64,000 nt of DNA, from positions 1 through 64,000 of the forward strand of contig NZ_CP136573.1 of the NCBI RefSeq assembly GCF_035194505.1, given 5' to 3'. A program made the position numbers and the translations under genes. This stretch comes from Erythrobacter sp. Its GTDB lineage: Bacteria; Pseudomonadota; Alphaproteobacteria; Sphingomonadales; Sphingomonadaceae. Shown in pieces: positions 51,546 through 60,157 of this stretch; the first letter of the stretch is position 1; the number at the start of each line of letters is the position of its first letter. The notes under the pieces were generated by a model, which saw only the letters and a list, made by a program, of their open reading frames with translations, searched no databases and was not told the DNA's origin.

Positions 51546-51929
51546 TCAGTGGATGACGCGGCGCAGGGCTGCGGTGAGCTTGTCGGCGTCGAAGGGCTTG
51601 ACGATCCAGCCCGTCGCTCCGGCATTGCGGGCGCGCTGCTTCTTTTCGTCCGAGCTTTCGGTGGTCAGCACCAGGATCGGGCGTTCGGCGTGCAGCGCGC
51701 TGGTGCGCAGCTTCTCGATCAGGCCGAACCCGTCGAGGCGCGGCATGTTGATGTCGGTGATGATCACGTCGACCTCGTTGGTGGCGAGCCATTCGAGGGC
51801 TTCCTGGCCGTCCTCGCACTGCTCGACCTGAAACCCGCGCGAGCTGAGCGCACCCAGCAAGAGGGCGCGCATGCTGGCGCTGTCGTCGACGGTAAGGACG
51901 CGAATGGTTGAGGCATTGGTCTCTTGCAT
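51546..51929 (-). CDS. cheY: CheY-like single-domain response regulator
   Basis: A 127-residue receiver domain. Acidic pocket DD at 15-16 (VLTVDDSASMR), the phospho-acceptor Asp in DVIITDINMPRLDGF, the Thr of LTTESSDE and the Lys of VKPF complete the active site. No output domain. It is the first surviving gene of a chemotaxis operon; an IS element ends 38 bp before its ATG, probably cutting off or replacing its promoter. Confidence 0.92.
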   Translation of the reverse strand: MQETNASTIRVLTVDDSASMRALLLGALSSRGFQVEQCEDGQEALEWLATNEVDVIITDINMPRLDGFGLIEKLRTSALHAERPILVLTTESSDEKKQRARNAGATGWIVKPFDADKLTAALRRVIH

Positions 51930-52052
51930 GATGGGTTCCCATTCGTCTCAGAATAGCTCGACCGTCCTGTCCCCCGTCAGCACCAATGGCACAGATTTGA
52001 GGTTGTGATTTAAGGAGGGTTGGGGCTTCGTCGTAGTGACGAAGGAACGAAG

Positions 52053-52442
52053 ATGAAGACCCAACCCTCCTTGAAAAATGCCCCTCCCAAGAAGGCCCCT
52101 GCCGAGCGGGTGGTGAAGGACATCCGGCGGCAGACCCGGCGGCATTTGTCGGCCGAAGACAAAATCCGCATCGTGCTCGATGGGCTACGCGGCGAGGACA
52201 GCATTGCCGAGCTGTGCCGCAAGGAAGGCATCGCTCAGAGCTTGTATTACACCTGGTCGAAGGAGTTCATGGAAGCGGGCAAGCGCCGCCTGGCCGGTGA
52301 CACTGCTCGTGCCGCAACCACCGGCGAAGTGCAGGATCTGCGCCGCGAGGCCCGTGCCCTCAAAGAATGCGTTGCGGACCTGACGCTCGAAAACCGTCTG
52401 CTGAAAAAAAGCATGATCGCGGATGGGGAGGGCGAAGAATGA
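52053..52442 (+). CDS. IS3-family transposase OrfA
   Basis: A 129-residue DNA-binding subunit. The helix-turn-helix reads ALCRKEGIAQSLYYTWSKEF-like (EDSIAELCRKEGIAQSLYY) and is followed by a leucine-zipper-type region (VQDLRREARALKECVADL). An A7G stretch at 52404-52411 is a slippery site where a -1 shift would join OrfA to OrfB, as is usual in IS3. The ATG at 52053 is used; 52020 lies close to the IS end. Confidence 0.85.
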   Translation: MKTQPSLKNAPPKKAPAERVVKDIRRQTRRHLSAEDKIRIVLDGLRGEDSIAELCRKEGIAQSLYYTWSKEFMEAGKRRLAGDTARAATTGEVQDLRREARALKECVADLTLENRLLKKSMIADGEGEE

Positions 52443-53418
52443 GGTATCCCGCATCCGAGAAGCTTGAGATCATCAGGGTCGTCGAGCAGTCCCACCTGCC
52501 CGCCAAGCGGACGCTCGACAAGCTGGGCATCGCCCGTCGGACCTTCTACCGCTGGTATGACCGCTATCTCGAGGGCGGGCCGGAGGCGCTGGAAGATCGC
52601 CCTCCGCGCCGAGCCGGGTGTGGAACCGCATCGCGCCTGAGGTGCAGGATCAGATCGTCGGACTCGCGCTGGATTACAGCGAGCTGTCCCCACGCGAACT
52701 GGCCGTGCGATTTACCGATGAACGCCAATACTTTGTGTCCGAAGCCACGGTTTACCGCCTGCTGAAAGCACACGACCTAATCACCAGCCCGGCCTATGTC
52801 GTGGTGAAAGCGGCTGATGCGTTCCATACCAAGACCACCCGGCCAAACGAGATGTGGCAGACCGATTTTACCTACTTCAAGATCATCGGGTGGGGCTGGA
52901 TGTATCTCTCCACCGTGCTCGACGACTTCTCGCGCTATATCATCGCCTGGAAGCTGTGCACCAACATGCGGGCCGAGGATGTGACCGACACGCTGGACCT
53001 CGCCCTGGCAGCTTCCGGCTGCGACAGCGCCACGGTGCTGCACAAGCCAAGGCTGCTCAGCGATAATGGTCCCAGTTACATCGCGGGAGAACTGGCGGAA
53101 TACATCGAGGCCAACAAGATGAGCCACGTGCGCGGCGCCCCGATGCACCCGCAAACCCAGGGCAAGATCGAGCGCTGGCACCAGACCCTGAAAAACCGCA
53201 TCCTGCTGGAGAACTACTTCCTGCCCGGCGACCTCGAGGCCCAGATCGAGGCCTTCGTCGAGCACTATAACCACCAGCGTTATCACGAAGCGCTGTCCAA
53301 CGTGACACCCGCCGACGCCTACTTCGGCAGGGCCCCAGCCATCATCAAACAGCGTGAAAGGATCAAGCGACAGACCATCGAACATCGGCGCTTGCAACAC
53401 CGCAACCTCGCCGCGTAA
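52439..53418 (+). pseudogene. IS3-family transposase OrfB with a 1-bp frameshift
   Basis: The first part (52439 to about 52608) ends at GPEALEDRPPR and the rest continues in another frame from about 52609, R-V-W-N-R-I-A-P-E. One missing C near 52609-52610 explains the switch. The DDE integrase core is in the second part: MWQTDFTYFK (first Asp), LLSDNGPSY (second Asp) and GKIERWHQTLKN (Glu). As read, no full transposase is made unless the frameshift is bypassed. Confidence 0.8.
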
Positions 53419-53492
53419 CATCAACCCCCGGACGAGGCCCGCACTCCGCTAATTTACGCCCCGTGTTGTGCCGAATGTTCTGACGACGGACA

Positions 53493-53819
53493 GAGCCGGG
53501 CACGCCGCCGCGCCTCCGGCTGGTCGAGCGCGATCCGGTCAATGGGTGCCGCCCGTCGGCAGACCTCCTGTTCGGCGCGCTCGCTCGCAGCGGCTTGCCG
53601 GTCCTCGGCGGCCTGCTCACCGGCAGCGGGGCCGACGGCGTTCGCGGCCTCCGAATTCTAGCCGAGGCGGGAGGCAAGGTGTTCGTCCAGCGCCCTGCCG
53701 ATTACGCCCCGCGCGATCGCTATGACGGGGTCCGCGCGCTCGGGCTGGAACTGTCCGATCTCAAACAGGAAGCGATACCCGAGTGGATCCTCGAACAGAC
53801 CAATGCGGCGGCAGCGTAA
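53493..53819 (+). pseudogene. cheB: C-terminal fragment of a CheB-type methylesterase, truncated by the IS
   Basis: The frame is open from the IS edge to a TAA at 53819 (108 residues). It has the end of a CheB catalytic domain: C-R-P-S-A-D-L-L-F-G-A-L-A-R-S-G, then L-L-T-G-S-G-A-D-G-V-R-G-L, the GAG-type Asp loop, and AGGKVFVQRPA. The receiver domain, active Ser and His parts are missing. It is 6 bp from the convergent corA-like stop. It shows that a larger chemotaxis cluster once stood here. Confidence 0.75.
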
Positions 53820-53825
53820 GGCGGC

Positions 53826-54821
53826 CTAATCCTCCAGCCACTGCTTGACGGCAAACCAGCCGACCACGATCGCACCGATGACGAGGCAGAAGGCGACCAC
53901 ACCCCAGAAGGCCCAGCGATGATCGGCAAAGGGAATGCCTTCGACGTTCATGCCCAGAAGGCCGGTGACGAAGGTCAGCGGCAGGAAGATGAAGGCGACA
54001 ATCGCGATGGCAAGGCTGCGCTGGTCGATCTGTTCGGTGCGCAGATCGGTGAGCTGTTCGTGCAGCAGCGCCGCCCGCTCGCGCACTGCCTCCAGTTCTT
54101 CGGCCATGCGCGCAAAGCGGTCCGCGGCATCGCGCAGATGCATCCGGTCTTCCTTGCTGATCCAGTCGAATTCGAGCTGCGCCATGGTGACAAGCGCATT
54201 GCGGTCGGGTGCGATGAAGCGGCGCAGCGCAATGGCCTGTGATCGCAGCACGGAGATGCGGCGGCGCAAGGCGTAGATGTCGCCGCTTTCTATTGCAGCT
54301 TCGCAATCATCAAGTTCGTCGGAAAGATCGGCAATGCGGGGATCGAGTTCGGTGCTGATCGTCTGGGCGAGCACCGATACGAAATCCCCGCCATCGGCCA
54401 ACCGCCCGGCGCGCATCGCCTCCTCGACCTTGCCCAGCGCGGCGAGCGGCTTGCGCGAGACCGAGGTGACGCGGCGCGCTTCGACCCATACACGGATCGA
54501 GACCAGCGGCTCGCTGTCGCTGGGCGACGCCTGCCCGGTGCCGCGCAGGTTGATAAGCGCTGCCTCATCAATCTCGTCGCAGCGCGGACGGGTTTCGCTG
54601 GCAAGCAGGGCGTTGGCGGCGGGATCGGGCACATAGGCGGGCAGATCGGGCCGCTCGCCGCTCGGCGCCCCGTCGACATGGAGCCAGACAAAGCCGGCTC
54701 CGGCATGGTCACTGGCTTCCTGCCCGAACAATTCGCGCACGACGCCGTTTTCCAGCACGAGGGCGCGCAGAAGGGCGGGGTGGTGATGTTCGGCCATGCG
54801 CGGGTAATGTGAACTGGACAT
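53826..54821 (-). CDS. CorA/ZntB-like metal ion transporter
   Basis: A 331-residue protein with a large cytoplasmic alpha/beta and helical domain and two C-terminal transmembrane helices (about 270-290 and 303-325). The G-M-N selectivity motif stands in LLGMNVEGIP, as in CorA and the zinc exporter ZntB. The linker after it lacks the acidic MPEL loop of true CorA, closer to ZntB. ATG at 54821 or 54797 are both possible. Confidence 0.85.
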   Translation of the reverse strand: MSSSHYPRMAEHHHPALLRALVLENGVVRELFGQEASDHAGAGFVWLHVDGAPSGERPDLPAYVPDPAANALLASETRPRCDEIDEAALINLRGTGQASPSDSEPLVSIRVWVEARRVTSVSRKPLAALGKVEEAMRAGRLADGGDFVSVLAQTISTELDPRIADLSDELDDCEAAIESGDIYALRRRISVLRSQAIALRRFIAPDRNALVTMAQLEFDWISKEDRMHLRDAADRFARMAEELEAVRERAALLHEQLTDLRTEQIDQRSLAIAIVAFIFLPLTFVTGLLGMNVEGIPFADHRWAFWGVVAFCLVIGAIVVGWFAVKQWLED

Positions 54822-54853
54822 CGGGGGAGGGCAAGGGGCCGCGCGCGCCGTCC

Positions 54854-57205
54854 TCAGCCCAGGAACAACTCCGCCGCCGCGTCGATGATCGCCTCGGCAT
54901 CGAGCCGGTAGGTGCGGTAGAGATCAATGAGGTCGCCGGTCTGGCCGAAGCGGTCGGTGCCCAGGGGGCTGACCCGCTGGCCGCGCACCCCGCCAAGCCA
55001 CGACAGCGCTGCTGGCGAGCCGTCGAGCACGGTGACAAGGCCGGCGTCGGGGGCAAGCTGGCCGAGCAGGCGCTCGATATGGCTCGCCTTGCGCTCTGCC
55101 CCCTGCCAGCGCGCAGCACGCGCCGCAGACCAGTCGCGGTGCAGCCGGTCGGGCGAGGTTACGGCGAGGAGGCCCAGGCCGGGCAGATCATCCTGCAATT
55201 GCTCCCACGCGGCGAGCGCCTCGGGCGCGACCGCCCCGCAATAGGCAATCGCCGCCTTTGCGCCTTGGGCCGGTTCGCGCAGCCAGTAAGCCCCTGCCAG
55301 CGCGCCTGCCTCCCATGCCGCATCGACGCGGGTCTGCTGTTCGATCTGACGGGTGGTGAGGCGCAGATAGACCGAGCTGCCATCATCGGCCTGCATATGC
55401 GCAAAGGCCCAATGCATCAGCAGCGCCACCTCGTCGGCAAAAGCCGGCTCGAAGCTTTCGAGACCCGGCTGGCCCATCCCGATAAGCGGGGTGTTGATCG
55501 ACTGGTGCGCGCCGCCTTCGCCTGCCAGCGTAATTCCCGATGGCGTGCCCACCAGCAGGAAGCGCGCATCCTGATAGCAGCCGTAATTCAACGCATCGAG
55601 GCCGCGGGCGATGAAGGGATCATAAACGGTGCCCACCGGAAACAGCCGCGTGCCGAAATGCGGTGCGGCGAGACCCAGCGAGGTAAGAGCGAGGAAGAAA
55701 TTGTTCTCGGCAATGCCCAGCTCGATGTGCTGGCCCGCAGTGTGCGCGCTCCATTTCTGGGCCGAAGGGATACGCGCCTTCTGGAACACGTCGGCCAGTT
55801 CCTGTCGCCGGAACAGCCCGCGCTGGTTGACGAAGGCGCCGAGGTTGGTGGTCTGCGTCACGTCGGGCGCGGTGGTCACGATCCGGTCTGCGAGCGGCTC
55901 GTCCGATTTGGCCAGATCGAACAGGATGCGCCCGAAGGCGGCCTGCGTCGATTGCACTGCGCCATCGGGCACGGGCAGTCGGGCGGGCAGGGGAATTGCG
56001 GGGGCGGCGTGCTCGGGAGCCTTGCGGGCGATCGGGCTCGCCTTCACCAGCGCTTCGAGCCGCGCGGCGAGATTGTCGCCGAGGCCCGCCCACTTGTCCC
56101 ATTCCTCGCCCGGTGCGATCCCGAGTTCGGCGCGCAGACCCTCGATCTGCGCGGTGTTCATCATCCCCGAGTGGTTGTCCTTGTGCCCCGCCAGCGGCAG
56201 GCCGTAGCCCTTCACCGTATAGGCGATGAACAGCGTGGGCTTGTCGTCGGTGACGGAATCGAAGGCGTCGAGCAGGGTCTCGATGCAATGCCCGCCAAGA
56301 TTGGTCATCAGCAGCGCCAGCGCGGCATCATCATGGGCAGCGAGCAGTTCCGCCACGCCCGGTTGCGCGCCCAGATCCTTGGTTAGCCGTTCGCGCCATG
56401 CCGAGCCGCCGAGATAGGTCAGCACCGCGAAATCGGCATTGGGGCAGTTCTCGATCCAGTCTTCCAGCGCCTTGCCACCCGGCCGTTCAAAGGCTTCCCG
56501 CTGGAGCCGCCCGTGCTTTAGCGTCACCACCCGCCAGCCGCAGGTCTCGAAGATGTCGTCGAAGCGGCGGAACATCCGATCCGCCGTGGTGGCATCGAGG
56601 CTCTGGCGGTTGTAATCGACGATCCACCAGCAATTCCTGAGATCGTGTTTATAGCCCTCGATCAGGCATTCGTAGATGTTGCCCTCGTCGAGTTCGGCAT
56701 CGCCCATCAGCGCGATCATGCGGCCAGCGTCGGCTTCTGCCATGCCCTCATGAGCGATGAGATAGTCCTGCACGAGGCTGCTGAAAGCCGTCACCGCCAC
56801 CCCAAGCCCGACCGAGCCGGTCGAGAAGTCCACCGGGATCGTGTCCTTGGTGCGGCTGGGATAGGACTGCACCCCGCCAAGGCCACGGAACCGCGCCAGC
56901 TTGTCGCGGGTCTGTTCGTCCAGAAGATAGTGGATCGCGTGGAGCACCGGCCCGGCATGGGGCTTGACCGCCACCTTGTCCTGTGGACGCAGGGCGTGGA
57001 AATAGAGCGCGGTCATGATCGCGGTCATCGAGGCACAGCTCGCCTGATGCCCGCCGACCTTCAGCCCGTCCCGCTTTTCGCGCAGGTTGTTGGCATTGTG
57101 CACTGTCCACGAGGACAGCCAGCGCAGCCGCGCCTCGATCTGGGTCAGCAGTGCAATCTGCTCGGCGCGCGCGGGACCGGCGGAGAGGGGGGCAGGGGCT
57201 GTCAT
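54854..57205 (-). CDS. Transketolase-like / AceE-like thiamine-diphosphate enzyme
   Basis: A 783-residue ThDP enzyme. The ThDP-binding stretch is L-M-G-D-A-E-L-D-E-G-N-I-Y-E-C, followed by the NC-W-W-I-V-D-Y-N-R-Q-S-L-D segment that resembles the homodimeric pyruvate dehydrogenase E1 (AceE) more than sugar transketolase. The pyrimidine domain has QHIELGIAENNFF. It is shorter than AceE (~890), and no E2/E3 genes are near, so the substrate is uncertain. The start at 57205 gives a plausible N-terminus. Confidence 0.82.
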   Translation of the reverse strand: MTAPAPLSAGPARAEQIALLTQIEARLRWLSSWTVHNANNLREKRDGLKVGGHQASCASMTAIMTALYFHALRPQDKVAVKPHAGPVLHAIHYLLDEQTRDKLARFRGLGGVQSYPSRTKDTIPVDFSTGSVGLGVAVTAFSSLVQDYLIAHEGMAEADAGRMIALMGDAELDEGNIYECLIEGYKHDLRNCWWIVDYNRQSLDATTADRMFRRFDDIFETCGWRVVTLKHGRLQREAFERPGGKALEDWIENCPNADFAVLTYLGGSAWRERLTKDLGAQPGVAELLAAHDDAALALLMTNLGGHCIETLLDAFDSVTDDKPTLFIAYTVKGYGLPLAGHKDNHSGMMNTAQIEGLRAELGIAPGEEWDKWAGLGDNLAARLEALVKASPIARKAPEHAAPAIPLPARLPVPDGAVQSTQAAFGRILFDLAKSDEPLADRIVTTAPDVTQTTNLGAFVNQRGLFRRQELADVFQKARIPSAQKWSAHTAGQHIELGIAENNFFLALTSLGLAAPHFGTRLFPVGTVYDPFIARGLDALNYGCYQDARFLLVGTPSGITLAGEGGAHQSINTPLIGMGQPGLESFEPAFADEVALLMHWAFAHMQADDGSSVYLRLTTRQIEQQTRVDAAWEAGALAGAYWLREPAQGAKAAIAYCGAVAPEALAAWEQLQDDLPGLGLLAVTSPDRLHRDWSAARAARWQGAERKASHIERLLGQLAPDAGLVTVLDGSPAALSWLGGVRGQRVSPLGTDRFGQTGDLIDLYRTYRLDAEAIIDAAAELFLG

Positions 57206-57257
57206 GCCGCGCCCTTAGGAACTCGGCCCCCAGCGGGCAAGGGCGAGCAGTGGCCCG

Positions 57258-58934
57258 CTAGTCCGCCGGAGGGATCGGCGGGGTGTTCCAGAACAGCGCC
57301 ACCTCGTCCTCGGCGCCGGTCATCTCGTAACGCACCAATGCGATCGGAAGGCGGCCCGCAGCGAGGAACTGGTCGTGGAAATCCTTGAGGTTGAAGGCCT
57401 CGCCCAGCTGGCTTGCGCGGTCGGCCAGCAGCGCGTCCATCTGCAATTTGCCGATCGTGTAGGCGATGCCGTAGCCCGGCGGGCGGCGCAGGTAGATCTC
57501 GGCATCGACGCGGGCGACATCCTCGTCGAGCCACGGGGTCTTGGCGCGCATGTAGCCGACTGCCTCGGCCACCTTCCAGCGATTGCGCTGCATGTTGATA
57601 TCGGCCGGGACGCGGGCGGCGCGGAAAATGCCGAAGAGCTCGATGAATTCATCCGCCCGCGGCCGGTCGCGGGTGGCGCCGGCAATCATCAGTGCCTCTT
57701 CGAGATAGGTTGCCCAGCCCTCGGCGCGGCCGCCGTCGCTATAGGCGCTGCGGATCGGACGGGTGTCGCGCTCGGCCAGCACCGCATCGAAACGGTGGCC
57801 GGGGATCACCGCGTGCAGGTGATCGGGGATCGGATCGCGGAACTGGATCTGCTCCCAGAAATTGGGGCCGCCCGGGCGCTCGATATAGGGCGTGTTGCTG
57901 CCCAGATCGCCGACATCACCGGGGATGGTGACGATATTCTCGTCCTTGAGGAAACGGCGGACGGCGGCATCGGTCGAGGCGATCTTGGCGGCTTGCTCAG
58001 CAGCGCTTTGCGACAGGGTGAGCTGCGGCAGATTGCGGTTGCGGTGGCGCAGCAGCACGAGGGCGGCGGTCATGCGTTCATGCTCGCGTTCGGCGAGGGT
58101 GACCATTTCGTCGCCCGTCAGCGGGATCATGCGGACGTGGCGGATATACCAGTCATAACGCGCCGCACCGACCCCGCCGGGAGCGCTCATCCGCGCCCGG
58201 TCGGCGCGCAGCCAGTCGCGAAAAGCCACCACCGCATTTCGTGCAGCCAGCACATCATCCACCAGATCGGGGCGGCTCGTACGGGCCCGCGCCAGCAGAT
58301 CGTCATACCAGCCGATGATCCCGGCGGGCGGCACTGTGCGATAGGGGTGATAGTGATTGACCCCGTCGCTGTTCTCCAGGTTGTGGAGGGCAAGATCGGC
58401 AAAATCGCCCGCCACCTCGGTGAGATTGCCCCGCGCCGAGGCTAGCAACGGCGGCACGGCCCGCAGCCTTGTGCGCAGCTTGGCGATGTCCGCATCGCTC
58501 TTCGTCACCTCGGCAAAGGCGACTGCCATCAGCGGATCGAGATAGAAGCCGGGATCGCGCTTCCACGGGCGCAAGACTTCGAGATTGAAGCGGTAGCCGT
58601 TGAGGATCGATTTCACCGCGAGGTAATCGGCTTGCCCTGCGCGCGACCAGCTCTTGACAGGAAGGGCACTCAGCCGCGCCTCGAAAGCGGCCAGCCCGGC
58701 GAGTTTTCGCGCCATCAGATCATCGGCATAGACATCGCCGATGCGCGCGCCCGAATCCATCACCACACCGGCGGTAAAGCCGGGCAGCATATATTGGCGC
58801 AGATCCTCGTTGAGGGTGACGAGTGCGTCATAACCCGCATCAACCACCGGAGCCTGCGCTTGTGTCTGCGCCAGCACCTGCGCTGGCATGCCTGCCGTCA
58901 TTGCACACGCCAGCATGCCGAGGATGAACCGCAT
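57258..58934 (-). CDS. DUF885 family protein with an altered HExxPGH-type motif
   Basis: A 558-residue exported protein (signal MRFILGMLACAMTAGMPAQV, GGGAGA ribosome site before 58934). DUF885 proteins resemble zinc peptidases with an H-E-x-x-P-G-H motif. Here the site reads H374-A-V-I-P-G-H380, so the catalytic Glu is Ala, although the later E-G-W-A-T-Y-L-E-E is kept. Activity may be lost or different. Lies 52 bp past the transketolase-like gene start. Confidence 0.85.
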   Translation of the reverse strand: MRFILGMLACAMTAGMPAQVLAQTQAQAPVVDAGYDALVTLNEDLRQYMLPGFTAGVVMDSGARIGDVYADDLMARKLAGLAAFEARLSALPVKSWSRAGQADYLAVKSILNGYRFNLEVLRPWKRDPGFYLDPLMAVAFAEVTKSDADIAKLRTRLRAVPPLLASARGNLTEVAGDFADLALHNLENSDGVNHYHPYRTVPPAGIIGWYDDLLARARTSRPDLVDDVLAARNAVVAFRDWLRADRARMSAPGGVGAARYDWYIRHVRMIPLTGDEMVTLAEREHERMTAALVLLRHRNRNLPQLTLSQSAAEQAAKIASTDAAVRRFLKDENIVTIPGDVGDLGSNTPYIERPGGPNFWEQIQFRDPIPDHLHAVIPGHRFDAVLAERDTRPIRSAYSDGGRAEGWATYLEEALMIAGATRDRPRADEFIELFGIFRAARVPADINMQRNRWKVAEAVGYMRAKTPWLDEDVARVDAEIYLRRPPGYGIAYTIGKLQMDALLADRASQLGEAFNLKDFHDQFLAAGRLPIALVRYEMTGAEDEVALFWNTPPIPPAD

Positions 58935-59019
58935 GATCGTCTCCCTTTGTCCCTTGCCGACCATGTGTGGCGCGATTGTCGGGATAGGGGAAGATGGGTT
59001 TTGCGGGTCTTGTGAAAAG

Positions 59020-59041
59020 TGGTCGGGGAGACAGGATTCGA
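59020..59041 (-). repeat. tRNA 3'-end fragment (tRNA-Pro type), probable att site
   Basis: Plus-strand TGGTCGGGGAGACAGGATTC, plus two more bases (GA), is the reverse complement of a tRNA 3' end: TCGAA, a T-stem CCTGT, an acceptor CTCCCCG, then A and CCA. The C1-G72 style acceptor fits tRNA-Pro. No 5' part of a tRNA is next to it. It stands in the 468-bp gap 58935-59402, which otherwise holds only an interrupted inverted repeat around it (58995-59067). Such scars form by site-specific integration. Confidence 0.5.
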
Positions 59042-59402
59042 GTCCATTTTTCCGACCACCCGCAAAGCCCGGAAAGCCGCGGGTTGCAGCACGGCGCGAA
59101 GGCCGTGTGCACAGGCATGTGACATACGATGAATCCCGCTGCAAGGGCCGAATTAGGGCGGGGCAGGGTGCTGATCGGCGAGCGCAATTGGGGGACGCGA
59201 TCGGTCCGTTTGTATCGCTGATCCGGTCGCGGGCCTGCCGCTTCGACAATCGGTCAACCATGCCCGGCGGTGGCTGCTGACAATGTCCGCTTTGCCGCAT
59301 TCGCGCAAAATTCCTGCCATTCAGCAAGCGACCCCATTGTGGTCATTCCGCCATCGAGTATTTCGCGCTAAGGCGTTCAGCCTAACTTTGAGTTTGACCG
59401 AA

Positions 59403-60017
59403 ATGCAGATCGCCGTTCTCACCTTCGACGGATTCAACGAGTTGGACTCGTTCATCGCTGCGGGCATCCTCAACAGGATGAAACCGAAAGGCTGGGGAGC
59501 GTATATCACCTCGCCTACGGAGCAGGTGACTTCGATGAATGGTGTCACAGTCACCCGCCAGCGACCTCTATCCTTCGCAAAGGAAGCTGATGCTGTGCTA
59601 ATCGGCAGCGGCATAAAGACCCGCGAAATCGCCACCGACCCGGCGTTGATCGGTCAGATCGACCTTGACCCCGAGCGGCAACTAATCGGTGCCCAGTGCT
59701 CGGGAACTTTGCTGCTGGCAAAGCTCGGGTTCGTGGGCGATCTTCCGGCATGCACCGACCTCACTACAAAGGCTTGGGTAATCGAGGCGGGCGTGCGGGT
59801 CATCGACGCACCTTTTGTCGCGCACGGCAATGTTGCCACGGCTGGCGGATGCCTGTCATCTCAATATCTCGCAGCGTGGATGATCGCGCGGGGAGCGTCG
59901 TGGCAGGACGCGGCGCAGGCGATCCATTACGTGGCTCCGGTGGGTGAGAAGGACCAGTGGATCGATCGCGCCAGCACCGCAGTCGGCAAGTTCCTCCCCT
60001 GTGCGGCCGCAGCGTAA
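59403..60017 (+). CDS. DJ-1/PfpI family protein
   Basis: A 204-residue class I glutamine-amidotransferase-like protein. The nucleophile elbow is G-A-Q-C-S-G-T-L-L-L, with Cys near residue 99. The N-terminus MQIAVLTFDGFNELDSFIAAG matches the transcription-factor-linked ThiJ/PfpI subgroup. It may be a stress protein, glyoxalase III or protease homologue. Codon usage is less GC-extreme than the genes before 58900, consistent with imported DNA. The ATG at 59283 would add a basic, unlike extension. Confidence 0.85.
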   Translation: MQIAVLTFDGFNELDSFIAAGILNRMKPKGWGAYITSPTEQVTSMNGVTVTRQRPLSFAKEADAVLIGSGIKTREIATDPALIGQIDLDPERQLIGAQCSGTLLLAKLGFVGDLPACTDLTTKAWVIEAGVRVIDAPFVAHGNVATAGGCLSSQYLAAWMIARGASWQDAAQAIHYVAPVGEKDQWIDRASTAVGKFLPCAAAA

Positions 60018-60157
60018 GGGCCGCTTCCCACCCATCACCGGCCATGAGCGGAGCCGATTCGCGATCCCGAAAGCCGCATGGCGGCTTTGCCTCGTTTCTG
60101 AAGAATTCCTGCCCTTCGGCTATCGACCCCGTTCCTGCCGCGATCGGCCGTGCTTCA

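Larger units (their letters stand above)
51968..53492 (+). mobile_element. IS3-family insertion sequence, 1525 bp, frameshifted
   Basis: Ends are imperfect inverted repeats: left TGTCCCCCGTCAGCACCAAT and right (reversed) TGTCCGTCGTCAGAACATTC, about 20 of 27 positions equal, beginning TG. It encodes orfA and orfB of IS3 type. No direct target repeat is seen: the flanks are GTCC on the left and GAGC on the right. It separates cheY from a cheB-like fragment, so it marks a deletion or recombination joint rather than a clean insertion. Confidence 0.85.
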
